From contig QXEO01000237.1 in NCBI GenBank assembly GCA_007115705.1, positions 2,294,108 to 2,358,107 on the forward strand: a stretch of 64,000 bases of DNA. Reading direction: 5' to 3'. Numbering within the stretch: position 1 is the stretch's first letter; each line of letters begins with the position of its first letter. The notes below the pieces were generated by a model. It made no database searches, was not told the origin of the DNA, and saw only the letters and a program-made list of their open reading frames with translations. Position numbers and translations under genes: made by a program. Positions 41,161 to 53,051 of this stretch are shown here, piece by piece. The stretch comes from Dactylis glomerata (lineage: Eukaryota; Streptophyta; Magnoliopsida; Poales; Poaceae).

Positions 41161-44100
41161 CTATTCGAAAACGAATTCTGCAGGTTCCTGCATATTGTCC
41201 TGGATGAATTTTTCCGGACTCACTGTTTGAATAACATCAACATCTTCATTATAAGAATCTCCAGCAATGTAATGCTTGAGTCTTTGTCCATTCACCACTT
41301 GTGTAGTGTCATCTTTCAATGAAGCAATCTTTATTGCACCTGAGTGATACACCTCTACAATAACAAATGGTCCTTCCCATTTTGAGAGTAATTTTCCTGC
41401 AAAAAATCTTTGACGAGATCTATACAATAAAACTTTCTCACGAACATGAAACTCTCTCTTAAGAATTCTCTTATCATGCCATTGCTTGAATTTCTCTTTG
41501 AAAAGTCTGGCATTCTCATACGCTTCGTTTCTCCACTCATCTAGGGAACTCAAATCAAGTAACCTTTTCTTACCGACTAGTTTAAAATCCCTATTAAGCT
41601 CTTTCACTACCCAAAAAGCTTTGTGTTCTAATTCTAAAGGCAAGTGACACGCTTTTCCATAAACCATCTTATAAGGAGACATGCCCATGGGGTTCTTATA
41701 AGCAGTTCTATAAGCCCATAAAGCATCATTTAACTTACTAGCCTAGTTTTTTCTAGATTTATTAACAGTCTTCTGCAAGATAGACTTGATCTCTCTGTTT
41801 GAAAGCTCTACTTGCCCACTAGTTTGAGGATGATAAGTAGAAGCAATTCTATGATTAACATCATATCTAGCAAGAGTTTTTCTAAATCCACCATGAATAA
41901 AATGAGAACCTCCATCCGTCATAAGATATCTAGGCACACCAAACCTAGGAAAAATAACATCTTTAAGCATTTTTAACGAGGTCTCACCATCGGCACTCTT
42001 TGTAGGTATGGCTTCTACCCATTTGGTAACATAATCAACGGCTACAAGTATATGAGTATAACCTTCTGAAGGAGGAAAAGGACCCATAAAGTCAAATCCC
42101 CAATAATCAAATGGTTCAATAACAAGAGTATAACTCATAGGCATTTCATTACGTCTAGAAATATTACCAACTCTTTGACATTCATCACAAGATAATACAT
42201 ACCTTCTGGCATCTTTAAAGAGAGTTGGCACATATAAAACTGATTGTAGAACCTTTTGCGCGGTTCTATCTCCAGCATGATGTCCTCCATAAGTGCTACC
42301 ATGGCACTTTCTCAATATTTCTTGTTGCTCATATTCCGGAACACATATTCTCATAATACCATCAACTCCTTCTTTATATAAGTGTGGGTCATCCCAAAAA
42401 TAATGCCTCAAATCATAAAAGAATTTCCTTCTTTGATGAGCTGTAAATGTTGGAGGCAAATACTTGGAAACAATAAAGTTAGCATAATCAGCATACCAAG
42501 GAAGGTCTCGTGAAGTTACGTTTATTGCAGCCAACTGTTCATTTGGAAAACTATCATTAACAGGAATAGGATCAAAAGAAATGTTTTCCAATCTAGACAA
42601 ATTGTCAGCCATAAGATTTTCAGCACCTTTCCTATCTACAATATGCAAATCAAACTCTTGTAAAAGCAACACCCATCTAATAAGCCTAGGCTTAGCATCT
42701 TTCTTAGTCATAAGATATCTAATAGCAGCGTGATCAGTATGAATAGTAACTTTAGAATCAACAATATAAGATCTAAACTTATCACATGCAAAAACAACAA
42801 CAAGAAACTCTTTTTCAGTAGTAGCATAATTCTTTTGAGCAGCATCAAGAGTCTTACTAGCATAATGAATAACATTCAACTTATTATCTACGCGCTGTCC
42901 AAACATAGCACCAACAGCAAAATCACTAGCATCACACATAATTTCAAAAGGTAAATTCCAATCAGGTGGTTGAACAATAGGAGTAGTAGTTAAAGCCTTC
43001 TTAAGAGTTTCAAAAGCTTCCTTAGAATCATCATCAAAGACAAATGGCACATCTTTTTGAAGAAGATTAGTAAGAGGCTTTGAAATCTTAGAGAAATCTT
43101 TAATAAACCTCCTATAGAAACCAGCATGACCAAGAACACTACGAATACCTTTAACATCCCTTGGACAGGGCATTTTCTCAATTGCTTCAACCTTTGCTCG
43201 GTCAACTTCAATACCTCTTTCAGAAATTTTATGTCCAAGAACAATTCCTTCATTCACCATAAAGTGGCATTTCTCCCAATTCAGAACAAGATTAGTTTCT
43301 TCACATCTCTGCAAAACTTTATCAAGATTTTGCAAACAATTATCAAAAGAAGTTCCATAGACAGAAAAATCGTCCATGAAAACCTCCACAATTTCTTCAC
43401 AAAAACCATGAAAAATAGCAGACATGCATCTTCGAAAGGTAGCAGCAGCATTGCACAAACCAAACGGCATACGTCTATAAGCATAAGTTCCATAAGGACA
43501 AGTGAAAGTGGTTTTCTCTTGATCTTCCTTTCTAACAGCAATTTGAGAGAAACCAGAATAACCATCAAGAAAACAAAAATGAGTTTTCTTAGATAACCTC
43601 TCTAACATTTGATCTATAAACGGTAAAGGGTAATGATCTTTCTTAGTAACTTTGTTAACCTTTCTATAATCAATGCACATCCTATAACCAACTACTACCC
43701 TTTGAGGAATAAGCTCGTTATTCTCATTAGGCACAACAGTGATACCTTCTTTCTTAGGAACACAATGAACAAGACTAACCCATCTACTATCAGCAATAGG
43801 GTAAATAATACCAGCATCAAGGAGCTTTAATACCTCATTTCTTACCACATCCTTCATCTTGGGAATTAAGCGGCGTTGATGTTCAACCACTGGCTTTGCG
43901 TCTTCCTCCATGTTAATAGCATGCTGACATAAAGTGAGACAAATCCCTTTTAAATCATCAAGAGTATATCCCATAGCTCCTCGGTGTTTCCTCAATATCT
44001 CCAATAACCTTTCTTCTTCCTTTCCTGAAAGTTTAGAACTGAAAATAACAGGATATATTTTCTTATCATCTATATAAGCATACTTAAGATTATCAGGCAA

Positions 44101-44456
44101 GGGTTTTAATTCAAAAACAGGATCTTTCTTAGGTGGCAAAGTGGTACCAAGATCCTCCACGGGTAAATTGTGCTTGATCAACGGTTGTTGACGAAGGAAA
44201 ATATCGTCAATGTCTTCTCTTTTCTTCCTATAAACATCACTTTCATGGTCCTCCATGAATTGCTGCAAGGCATTATTAGAGGCAAGAGCAATAGAAGCAA
44301 GCTGTTCAACCCGAAAATTTTCATCAGGCATGTTATTTTCATAAGTAGTCTTAGCAAACTTGGAAAAATTAAACTCATAAGATTCTCCATTAAACTTAGT
44401 GAAAATTTTCTCCTTCTTATAGTCTATCACAGCACCACAAGTATTCAGAAAGGGTC
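41161..44456 (-). pseudogene. Element A pol: end of protease, RT, RNase H, integrase (split by element B, one internal stop)
   Basis: The minus-strand frame runs from the insertion point at 44456 (RPFLNTCGAVIDY) to the stop at 41161. RT is recognised by KKDHYPLPFIDQMLERL, FGLCNAAATF and the catalytic VFMDDFSVYG (near 43370). RNase H begins FEIMCDASDFAVGAM. Integrase has the HHCC finger (HGSTYGGHHAGD ... CDECQRVG) and D, D, E in FDFMGPF, MTDGGSHF and HPQTSGQVELSN. A TAG at 41743-41745 replaces an expected Trp in the integrase core-tail region, and the frame continues to LKDDTTQVVNGQRLKHY and the end. The remainder of the protein is at 53052-54471. Confidence 0.88.
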
Positions 44457-46095
44457 TGATACGTCTCCAACGTATCCATAATTTTTGATGCTCCATGCTT
44501 GTTTTTACACCATTTGCTTAGTGTTTCGTTACACTTTGTGGCACTTTTATGCATTTTCCGGAACTAACATATTAACAAGTCGCCACGGTGCCAGTTCCCT
44601 ATTTTCTGCTGTTTTTGTGTTTCAGAAAAGTTACAAAGGAAATATTCTCGAAATTGGACGAAACCAAAGCCAGTCGCCCAGAATTTTACCGAAGCTTCCA
44701 GAGAACCGAAGAGGAGATGAAGTGGGGCCACGAGGTGCCCTCACACCAGGGCGGCGCGGCCAGGGGCTGGGCCGCGCCCCCTATGTGTGAGACCGCCTCG
44801 GTCCACTTCTGACGATGCCCCTTCGCCTATAAAGACCCCCCAATGAGAAAAACCTAAGGAACCGATCAGTTTTCTAGAACACACCACGATCCGCCGCCGC
44901 CATCGACCCGAAGATCGGGAGGGTCCAGAAGCTCTTCTCGGCACCCTGCCGGAGAGGGGAATCGCCACCGGAGGTCTTCTTCATCGCCATGCTTGCCTCT
45001 GGAGCGATGAGTGAGTAGTCTACCTTGGACTATGGGTCCATAGCAGTAGCTAGATGGTTGTCTTCTCCACCATGTGCTTCATATTTAGATCTCATGAGCT
45101 GCCCTACATGATTGAGATCACCGTTATATAATTCTACATGTTTGGTTTGTTGGGATCCGATGAATATTGGTGTTATGCTTGAGTTGAAGTACTGAAATTT
45201 ATCTTTTGTTATCTCTATGTTGTTTATGATCTTGCATGCTCTCCGTTGTTAGTAGCTATCTTAGCTGAGTAGTTGCTAGTGAATCCAAGAGGGGGTATTT
45301 ATGCTTGATAGTGGGTTCATGCCTCTATTTAATCTGGGGGAGTGATAGAAACATCTAAGGTTGTAGATGTGTTGTTGCTACTAGGGAGAAAACAACATTC
45401 ATATGCTCGAGGGCATATGCTTTGTTTACATTACACACTTTGCTTAATGCAATTATCCGTTGTTCGCAACTTTATACTCATGGAGTGTTCGGACGATATC
45501 CCCGTGAGTGGATTATTAGTCATAGATGCAGTTGGATGGCGGTCTATGTATTTTGTTGTAATGCCCAGAGTAAATCTCATAGTGATCCTCTCATCATATG
45601 CACGTTATCTTTATTCTATCAATTGCCCAACTGTAATTCGTTTACCCAGCTTGTATTATTTTATCTTATGGAGAGACACCGCTAGTGAACTGTGGATCCC
45701 GGTCCTATTTCCTTTATATTGCTATCACCTGTTTACTTTACTTGCATTGTTTAATTACTTTACTCGCATACTATTATCATTTTCCACTTGATACGCTCAT
45801 ACCCTTTGTTTCAAGCAAACCAGTGAGATTGACAACCTCATCGTAAGTTGGGAACAAAGTATTTGGTTGTGTTGTGTGCAGGTTCCGCGTTGCACCTAGC
45901 AAAGCAAAGCTTGGACGAGGCACCTTATAAATTGTCCTGAGTTGTCGCAAGCTAGCAAGCATCACCTTCAGTCGTTTGTTTGCTCCTCTCCTGATCGACA
46001 AACCTTGGTTTCTTAACTGAGGGAAAATCTTGCTGCTACATTCATCACACCTTCCTATTGGGGTTCCCAACGGGCTGGTCATTTACCACGCATCA
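44457..46095 (+). repeat. 5' LTR of element B
   Basis: 1639 bp from TGATACGTCTCCAACG to ACGCATCA. The U3 palindrome is at 44740-44791 and the TATA (TATAAAG) at 44828. I know this LTR opening from Triticeae genomes. ORFs such as 45342-45791 recur in the other LTR and are not genes. Confidence 0.95.
44740..44791. promoter_or_regulatory. GC-rich palindrome in U3 of element B 5' LTR
   Basis: The outer arms are CTCACACC and GTGTGAG. The inner arms are GGCGCGGCCAGGGG and GGGCCGCGCCCCC. It lies 37 bp upstream of the TATA box. The copy in the 3' LTR is at 51695-51746. Confidence 0.8.
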
Positions 46096-46106
46096 AGCTC
46101 TTTTTC

Positions 46107-46124
46107 TGGCGCCGTTGCCGGGGA
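46107..46124 (+). promoter_or_regulatory. Primer-binding site, tRNA-Asp(GUC), first copy
   Basis: TGGCGCCGTTGCCGGGGA is an exact complement of the 3' end of plant tRNA-Asp(GUC) as I know it. It starts 12 nt after the LTR. Confidence 0.92.
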
Positions 46125-46174
46125 TTGAAGAAGAAGAAGAAGCTCCCTCGTCAGCTAGGCACCAGCTCTTTTTC

Positions 46175-46192
46175 TGGCGCCATTGCCGGGGA
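46175..46192 (+). repeat. Second copy of the tRNA-Asp primer site
   Basis: AGCTCTTTTTCTGGCGCCATTGCC and the following GGGGA repeat the segment at 46096-46124, 68 bp downstream, with one change in the primer site (G to A). The repeat includes the flanking AGCTCTTTTTC and a GAAG-rich tail. Confidence 0.85.
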
Positions 46193-46361
46193 GGAAGTAG
46201 AAGACTTCTGCGAGGGGAGTTTTTCGCACGCACATCCTTTACTTTGTTTTAAGTTTTGCTTTTGCTTTATTTATTTTTACTTGCATCATTTTATGAAAAA
46301 CCCAAAAAAATATTAGAATCCTTTGTAGTTGTTTTTACTTGTCTGCTTTTAGTTTGCTAAA

Positions 46362-48500
46362 ATGGCTACTCCTGAAAACACCAAGTTGTGTGACTTTACT
46401 AGCACGAACAATAGTGATTTTATCTGCACTCCTATTGCGCCACCTGCTTCTGCTGCGAATTTTTATGAGATTAAGCCTGCTTTGTTGAACCTTGTTATGA
46501 AAGAGCAATTTTCTGGTGCTAGCACTGATGATGTTGCAGCTCATCTCAACAATTTTGTTGAGCTATGTGAGATGCAAAAGTATGAGAATGGTGATGGTGA
46601 TATTATTAAGCTTAAGTTGTTTCCTTTCTCTTTGAGAGGAAAAGCTAAGGATTGGTTGCTGTCTTTAACTAAGAATAGTATTGATTCATGGGCTAAGTGT
46701 AAGGATGCTTTTATTGGTAGATACTATCCTCCTGCTAAGATTATAGCTTTGCGTAGCAATATTATGAAGTTTAGTCAGTTTGATAATGAACATGTTGCTG
46801 AAGCTTGGGAAAGAATAAAAGCTATGATAAAGAATTGTCCCACTCATGGACTGGCTACTTGGATGATTGTTCAAACTTTTTATGCAGGACTGAATTTTTC
46901 TTCGAGGAACCTACTTGATTCAGCTGCTGGAGGCACTTTTATGTCCCTTACCTTGGGCGCCGCAATGAAGCTACTCGACAATATGATGGTAAATTACTCT
47001 GAATGGCATACCGAGAGAGCTCCACAAGGTAAGAAGGTAAATTCTATTGAGGAAACCTCTTCCTTGAGTGATAAGATTGATGCTATTATGCTTATGCTTG
47101 CTAATGATAGGACTCATGTAGATCCTCATAATGTTCCTTTGGCCTCTTTGGTTGCTCAAGAAGAGCATGTTGATGTAAACTTCATTAGAAATAATAATTT
47201 CAACAACAATGCTTATAGGAACAATTTTGCTAGTAACAACTATAGGCCATTTCCTTCTAATGGTGATAATAGCTATCTTGGTAGACCTAAAATGCCTAGT
47301 GAAGAAAGAATTTTTGAACTTGAAAAGGCTACTAAGAATTTTATGCAGGCGCAATATGAGCAGAACAGGGCTTTCACCAAGACTATGGAGGAGCAATCAG
47401 CTCTGTTGAGGACTATTAGTCATCAACTTGAAAATTTAAACAAGGCTATTCCTGAATTGCAAGCTAAGGTTTCCAAAGCTGAAACCGATATTTTATCTTT
47501 GTATAATGTGCAATCTTCTTTGGTTAACAGGATGTCCGCTAAGCCTGATCCTTTTGCTACTGCTAATGCTATCCAAGTTAGAATTGATGAAAATGTTAGA
47601 TTGTTAGCAGAATTGCATGCTAGATGGGAAAGAGAGGATGAGATTGCTAGGAATATGAAAGTTTGTACCATTACTACCTCTAATGATGTTGTTCCTAATG
47701 CTAGCAATCCTCTTACTTTGATTGGTGTAGAGAAAACTCCCACTCCTTGTGTTAAAAAGCCTAAAACTGCCAAAACTTTTTCTTAAAAGAGTGCTGAAAT
47801 TTTTCGGAGTGTAGGAGATGCTAGCTCTATTTCCTTTAATGATTTTGATGTTGATGGCTGCAATATATCTGAAGTTATTTTGTTCTTGCAAAATCTTGCT
47901 TTGACTCCCAATGCTAGTTCTTTAAATGTTGCTTTTACTAAGCATATTAGCAATGCTCTTATGAAAATTAGGGATGAAAAGTTGAAGCAAAAAGCTTCTG
48001 TTCCCAAGAAGTTAGAAGATGGTTGGGAACCCATCATTGATATGCATGTTAATGGTTTTGATTGCCATGCTTTATGTGATCTAGGTGCTAGTATTTCTAT
48101 TATGCCTAGAAAAATTTATGACATGCTTGATTTACCACCGCTTGAAAAGTGTTATTATGATGTTCCTGTTGCTGATGTTGCTAAGAAGAAACCTTTGGGA
48201 AGGATTAATGATGTTCTTATTGTGGTTAACAATAACCTTGTTCCTGTTGATTTTCTTGTCATGCATGTTGAATGCAATGCTTCATGCCCTATTATTTTGG
48301 GAAGACCCTTTCTTTGAACTGTAGGTGCCATCATTGATATGAGGGAAGGCACCATCAAATATCAATTTCCACTTAAGAAAGGTATGGAACACTTCCCTAG
48401 GAAGAGAAAGAAATTAGTGTTTGACTCTATTCTTAGAGCAAATTATGAGCTTGATGCTTCATCACTTGATGTTACTTCATTCGCAATTTTCTGCGCCTAG
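46362..48500 (+). pseudogene. Gag-protease of element B (712 codons, two in-frame stops)
   Basis: One frame runs from the ATG at 46362 to TAG at 48498-48500. It is broken by TAA at 47784-47786 and TGA at 48315-48317. Residues about 50-190 form the Retrotrans_gag core (LNNFVELCEMQKYENGDGD; FPFSLRGKAKDWLLSL; YYPPAKI). Then come an Asn-rich stretch (residues 275-300) and a coiled coil (about 330-375). The protease active site is CDLGASISIMP near residue 572, with flap-like CPIILGRPFL before the second stop. Both stops fit single C-to-T changes (CAA to TAA, CGA to TGA). The frame ends about 60 codons after the protease, where RT would begin in element A. So the loss of pol is a family structure, not a recent deletion scar. 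Confidence 0.85.
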
Positions 48501-51399
48501 CTCAAAGGCGTTAAAGAAAAGCACTCTTGGGAGATAACCCAATGTTTTTACATTCAGTTCTTTTTCTTTTATTTGAGTATTGGAAGTTATTACTACTGTA
48601 ATGACCTCTCCTTATCCTTTTTATTTCATTTTTGTGCCAAGAGAAGCCTCTAATTTGAGTGAGGTAAGATTTGGGGATGTTGCTGTCCTGAAACTGTTTT
48701 CGGTGCTGCACCGTAAAAATTCGTGAAAATTCTATGTATATCTTTTGGACCTGCGATTTCTTTTGCATATGCCCCAGGTTATATCCAAACTTTCATTAGT
48801 TGAACACTTTTTGATTTGAGCAACAGAAAATCCCTCAAAAATTCGACCTTTGTCAGCTGTTCTGTTTTGACAGATTTCTGCCAATATTTGTGTTTGCCGC
48901 TTTATCGCTTTCTTTTTGAGTTCTTTTGATCATGGAACTTTTGGGGAAGTTGCTACAATAGTATATGCTTAATATGTGGTGGTTTTAGGTTGAAACCTGA
49001 AGCAAAAAGGGTTGATTATATGTTATACTTACACTAATGTTGCTAATAGATTTGTGTTTAGTTTTGTATGAAGGAAGTTTTCAAGTGTAGGGATCGGAGA
49101 GTGATGAGATGAGTTGAAGAATGGACAAAAGCTCAAGCTTGGGGATGCCCATGCATCACCCCAAGAAATATCCAAGAAGTACAAGCGTCAAAGCTTGGGG
49201 ATGCCCCCGAGGCACCCCTTCTTCATCGGCAAAAATCAGGTCACCTTTCAAGACACTATATTTTTATTGCTTCATGCATTATGCGTTTTTCTTGGAGCGT
49301 CAGTTGTTTTTAGTTTTCAGTTTAGTTTAGTTTTGTTTGCTGCAATAAATGGTTGGACCCCAACAAATTCCTTTTGGAGAATTGCCTTGCTTTTCATTTG
49401 CCAAGAACACTCCGTTTTTCACTCTATTCGTTTCAACGAGTGTTTTTCTTTTTCTAGAACTGCGTTTAGCTTTCGATTTTTGCCTTGATATGTGTTCAGA
49501 TCTTGTTATATCTTTTCATTAAGGTGTATTTTTGCCTCTGATCTTTATTGGTTTTCATCAAAATAGGTGTTTATAAATTTTTTGAATGGTGTTGGAAAAG
49601 AGGAAAAGCTTTATGCAAAAAAGTGGTACAAGAAGGAGCTTGTGTAGACTGCGGCCTAGGCTTTTGCATGCCGTGCTTGATGTCTTTTTGATAGTACGCT
49701 TAGTGGTTTTGCTGTAGCATGACTTGTCTCAAATAACTGAGATTGCTTAATGAGCCATTGAAAAAATCATGCGTTGTTTGTATCGTTTGGAAGCATTATT
49801 TTGGTTTTCTCCTTGATGCTTTATTTGGGTTGACTTGGCGCATGCTCACACATGTTAGACTCATACAAAGTCGCCAATAGCCTCTATGATCATTTAGTTT
49901 TTGACTTTTGATGCCATCTTATGCTTCTTTTAATCTCGCTTTGTCGCTTTGCATGATTATGGCCGTTATTGCTCTCTTAGTTGATCGCTCCGAGTCTTTT
50001 GCCAGCCCTCGCCTTGTACTGAGTATGAGCTCTACTCATGCATCCAACTCCTAAAAACTAAGTTTGCCATTATGTCCACCATACATACCTATTAGCAATT
50101 TGCTATTCCAAAGTACATTTGACTTGCTTTTATCTACTCTTCAAATTAAACTCTTACCAGTGTTATGCGAAAATTGGTCAGTAAAGCTCTCACGAACCGG
50201 ATGGCACACTTTACTTTTTCTCGTTCTTAAAAATTTGACATTGTGGTCTCTTATGTTGAGTTGTTATGCTTGCAAGTTGTAAGTTGGAGACTAGCCCAAC
50301 CATGCCATCATGGGGCAAGCTTTCAACATTGCACTTCTTATTTGAGTTGATATCGTGATCTTTTGTTTATGGATGCCCACGGTGTGAAATGAATTGGGAA
50401 TCTTGCGGAGATCATGGAGTTTGTATATGTGTTAGGGAAACGCCTGGGCCGCCAATCTAAGCCATGCATAATTCATGGTGGAAATTTGCAGCATACCCAT
50501 AGTGGACATTCGACGACGCATCTCAAAATAAAAAGCTAAACAAATGGTAAATAAAAGAGATGTCGAGGTGTTCATTGTCTGCTTGTCCTGTCATTTTGAT
50601 GTGGGCTTGTTCCATGTCATCGGGCACGGAGGTACCCCGTTGGTGGTTCTCGATGATACATATATACTTACAATGACAAGAGCCTTGCTAGGGACTCTAA
50701 GTAAAGTAGCATGAGGTTTGGGTACTCGTATTCACGGGACATGAGGTTTTCAACTTATGATTTGTCAAGCATATGCATCATAATTGTTCTCGCATTAACT
50801 TTAACCATTCAAGATGCTTATGATGGGGGCAATGAGAGCTCAAAGCCGGTAAGTACCATAATTTTTGAAGGTTTATAAAACTTGCAAACACTGCTTCCCT
50901 CCGCGAAGGGCCTTTCTTTTACTTTTATGTTGAGTCACCACCTTCTATCTTTATGCACCATTAAGAGAGCATAGTTGTCATTCTTAGTATAATGTGCATT
51001 GTCCCAAAGTTTTCATTGATTGATTCATATTGTTGGTTTCACTTGTTCTTAAATTATTTGTATCTAGTCGCCCTCTTAAACTTGAAGGTGTCCTATGCAT
51101 TTATGTTTTGCTCTCTATGAAGGACAAGCTAAAAACCATTTGTATGTTTTTCCTTATGATTTGAACACACGTTTGACTTTCATTGTTTCATTTTCATGAT
51201 CTTTTGTTCGTGTTCATTTTCATGTTTATAACATGGTTGCTAAGTTTATTCTATCAAGATTATGTCTTTCATGCCCATGTTTTAAGTTCTTTTGATCCCA
51301 GCGCACAACGCTTACATCGATGATCAAGATTGTGTAGGTGCATGTCACCTCAAAAATTATTTCTTTTGTTATCACTTACCTACTCGAGGACGAGCAGGA
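48501..51399 (+). other. 2.9-kb non-coding interior of element B
   Basis: No RT, RNase H, integrase or env-like frame can be read. Short frames such as 49114-49488 are not supported by any motif. AGCTTGGGGATGCC occurs at 49137 and 49192 in tandem (TCAAGCTTGGGGATGCCC, TCAAAGCTTGGGGATGCCC), copies of the polypurine-tract text before the 3' LTR. Confidence 0.75.
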
Positions 51400-51416
51400 G
51401 TTAAGCTTGGGGATGC
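51400..51416 (+). promoter_or_regulatory. Polypurine tract of element B
   Basis: GTTAAGCTTGGGGATGC sits directly upstream of the 3' LTR, preceded by GAGGACGAGCAGGA. Confidence 0.8.
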
Positions 51417-53046
51417 TGATACGTCTCCAACGTATCCATAATTTTTGATGCTCCATGCTTGTTTTTACACCATTTTCTTAGTGTTTCATTACACTTCGTG
51501 ACACTTTTATGCATTTTCCGGAACTAACCTATTAACAAGTCGCCACAGTGCCAGTTCCCTGTTTTCTGCTGTTTTTGTGTTTCAGAAAAGTTACACAGGA
51601 AATATTCTCGGAATTGGATGAAACCAAAGCCAGTCGCCTAGAATTTTACCGAAGCTTCCAGAGAACCGAAGAGGAGACGGAGCCACGAGGTGCCCTCACA
51701 CCAGGACGGCGCGGCCAGGGGCTGGGCCACGCCCCCTATGTGTGAGACTGCCTCGGTCCACTTCTGACGATGCCCCTTCGCCTATAAAGATCCCCCGACG
51801 AGAAAAACCTAAGGACCCGATCAGTTTTCCAGAACACATCGCGATCCGCCGCCGCCGTCGACCCGAAGATCGGGAGGGTCCACAAGCTCTTCCTGGCACC
51901 CTGCCGGAGAGGGGAATCGCCACCAGAGGTATTCTTCATCGCCATGCTTGCCTCCGGAGCGATGAGTGAGTAGTATACCTTGGACTATGGGTCCATAGCA
52001 GTAGCTAGATGGTTGTCTTCTCCACCATGTGCTTCATGTTTAGATCTCATGAGCTGCCCTACATGATTGAGATCACCGTTATGTAATTCTACATGTTTGG
52101 TTTGTTGGGATCCGATGAATATTGGTGTTATGCTTGAGTTGAAGTACTGAAATTTATCTTTTGTTATCTCTATGTTGTTTATGATCTTGCATGCTCTCCA
52201 TTGTTAGTAGCTATCTTGGCCGAGTAGTTGCTAGTGACTCCAAGAGGGGGTATTTATGCTTGATAGTGGGTTCATGCCTATATTTAATCTGGGGGAGTGA
52301 CAAAAACCTCTATGGTTGTAGATGTGCTGTTGCTACTAGGGGGAAAACAACATTCATATGCTCGAGGGCATATGCTTTGTTTACATTACACACTTTGCTT
52401 AATGCAATTATCCGTTGTTCACAACTTAATACTCATGGGGTGTTCGGACGATATCCCCGTGAGTGGATTATTAGTCATAGATGCAGTTGGATGGCGGTCT
52501 ATGTATTTTGTTGTAATGCCCAGAGTAAATCTCATAGCGATCCTCTCATCATATGCACGTTATCTTTATTCTATCAATTGCCCAACTGTAATTCGTTTAC
52601 CCAGCTTGTATTATTTTATCTTATGGAGAGACACCGCTAGTGAACTGTGGATCCCGGTCCTATTTCCTTTATATCGCTATCACCTGTTTACTTTACTCGC
52701 ACTGTTTACTTTACTCGCATACTATTATCATTTTCTACTCGATACGCTCATACCCTTTGTTTCAAGCAAACCGGTGAGATTGACAACCTCATCGTAAGCT
52801 GGGAACAAAGTATTTGGTTGTGTTGTGTGCAGGTTCCGCGTTGCAGCTAGCAAAGCAAAGCTTGGACGAGGCGCCTTATAAATTGTCCTGAGCTGTCGCA
52901 AGCTAGCAAGCATCACCTTCAGTCGTTTGTTTGCTCCTCTCCTGATCGACAAACCTTGGTTTCTTAACTGAGGGAAAATCTTGCTGCTATATTCATCACA
53001 CCTTCCTCTTGGGGTTCCCAACGGGCTGGTCATTTACCATGCATCA
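51417..53046 (+). repeat. 3' LTR of element B
   Basis: 1630 bp, from TGATACGTCTCC to ATGCATCA. The palindrome is at 51695-51746 and the TATA at 51783. It has a small deletion relative to the 5' copy near 51680 (GATGAAGTGGGG shortened). Confidence 0.95.
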
Positions 53047-53051
53047 GGGTC

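Larger units (their letters stand above)
44457..53046 (+). mobile_element. Element B: gag-protease-only Athila relative (non-autonomous)
   Basis: LTRs at 44457-46095 and 51417-53046 are flanked by a perfect 5-bp duplication GGGTC (44452-44456 and 53047-53051). The interior carries two tRNA-Asp primer-site copies, one gag-protease reading frame (46362-48500) and 2.9 kb without coding capacity. It has no RT, RNase H or integrase. It is inserted in the protease-RT stretch of element A in the opposite orientation. The first 270 bp of the two LTRs differ by roughly 4%, so it is clearly older than the Copia-type insertion. Confidence 0.92.

Noticed and set aside
45342..45791. 149-codon frame with hydrophobic stretches, repeated at 52191-52797
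   Set aside because: It is located in both LTRs of element B. Hydrophobicity comes from T-rich sequence and the frames differ between copies.
46107..46124. tRNA-like match
   Set aside because: Only the 18-nt 3' end complement is present. It is a primer-binding site, not a tRNA gene. I found no cloverleaf elsewhere in the window.
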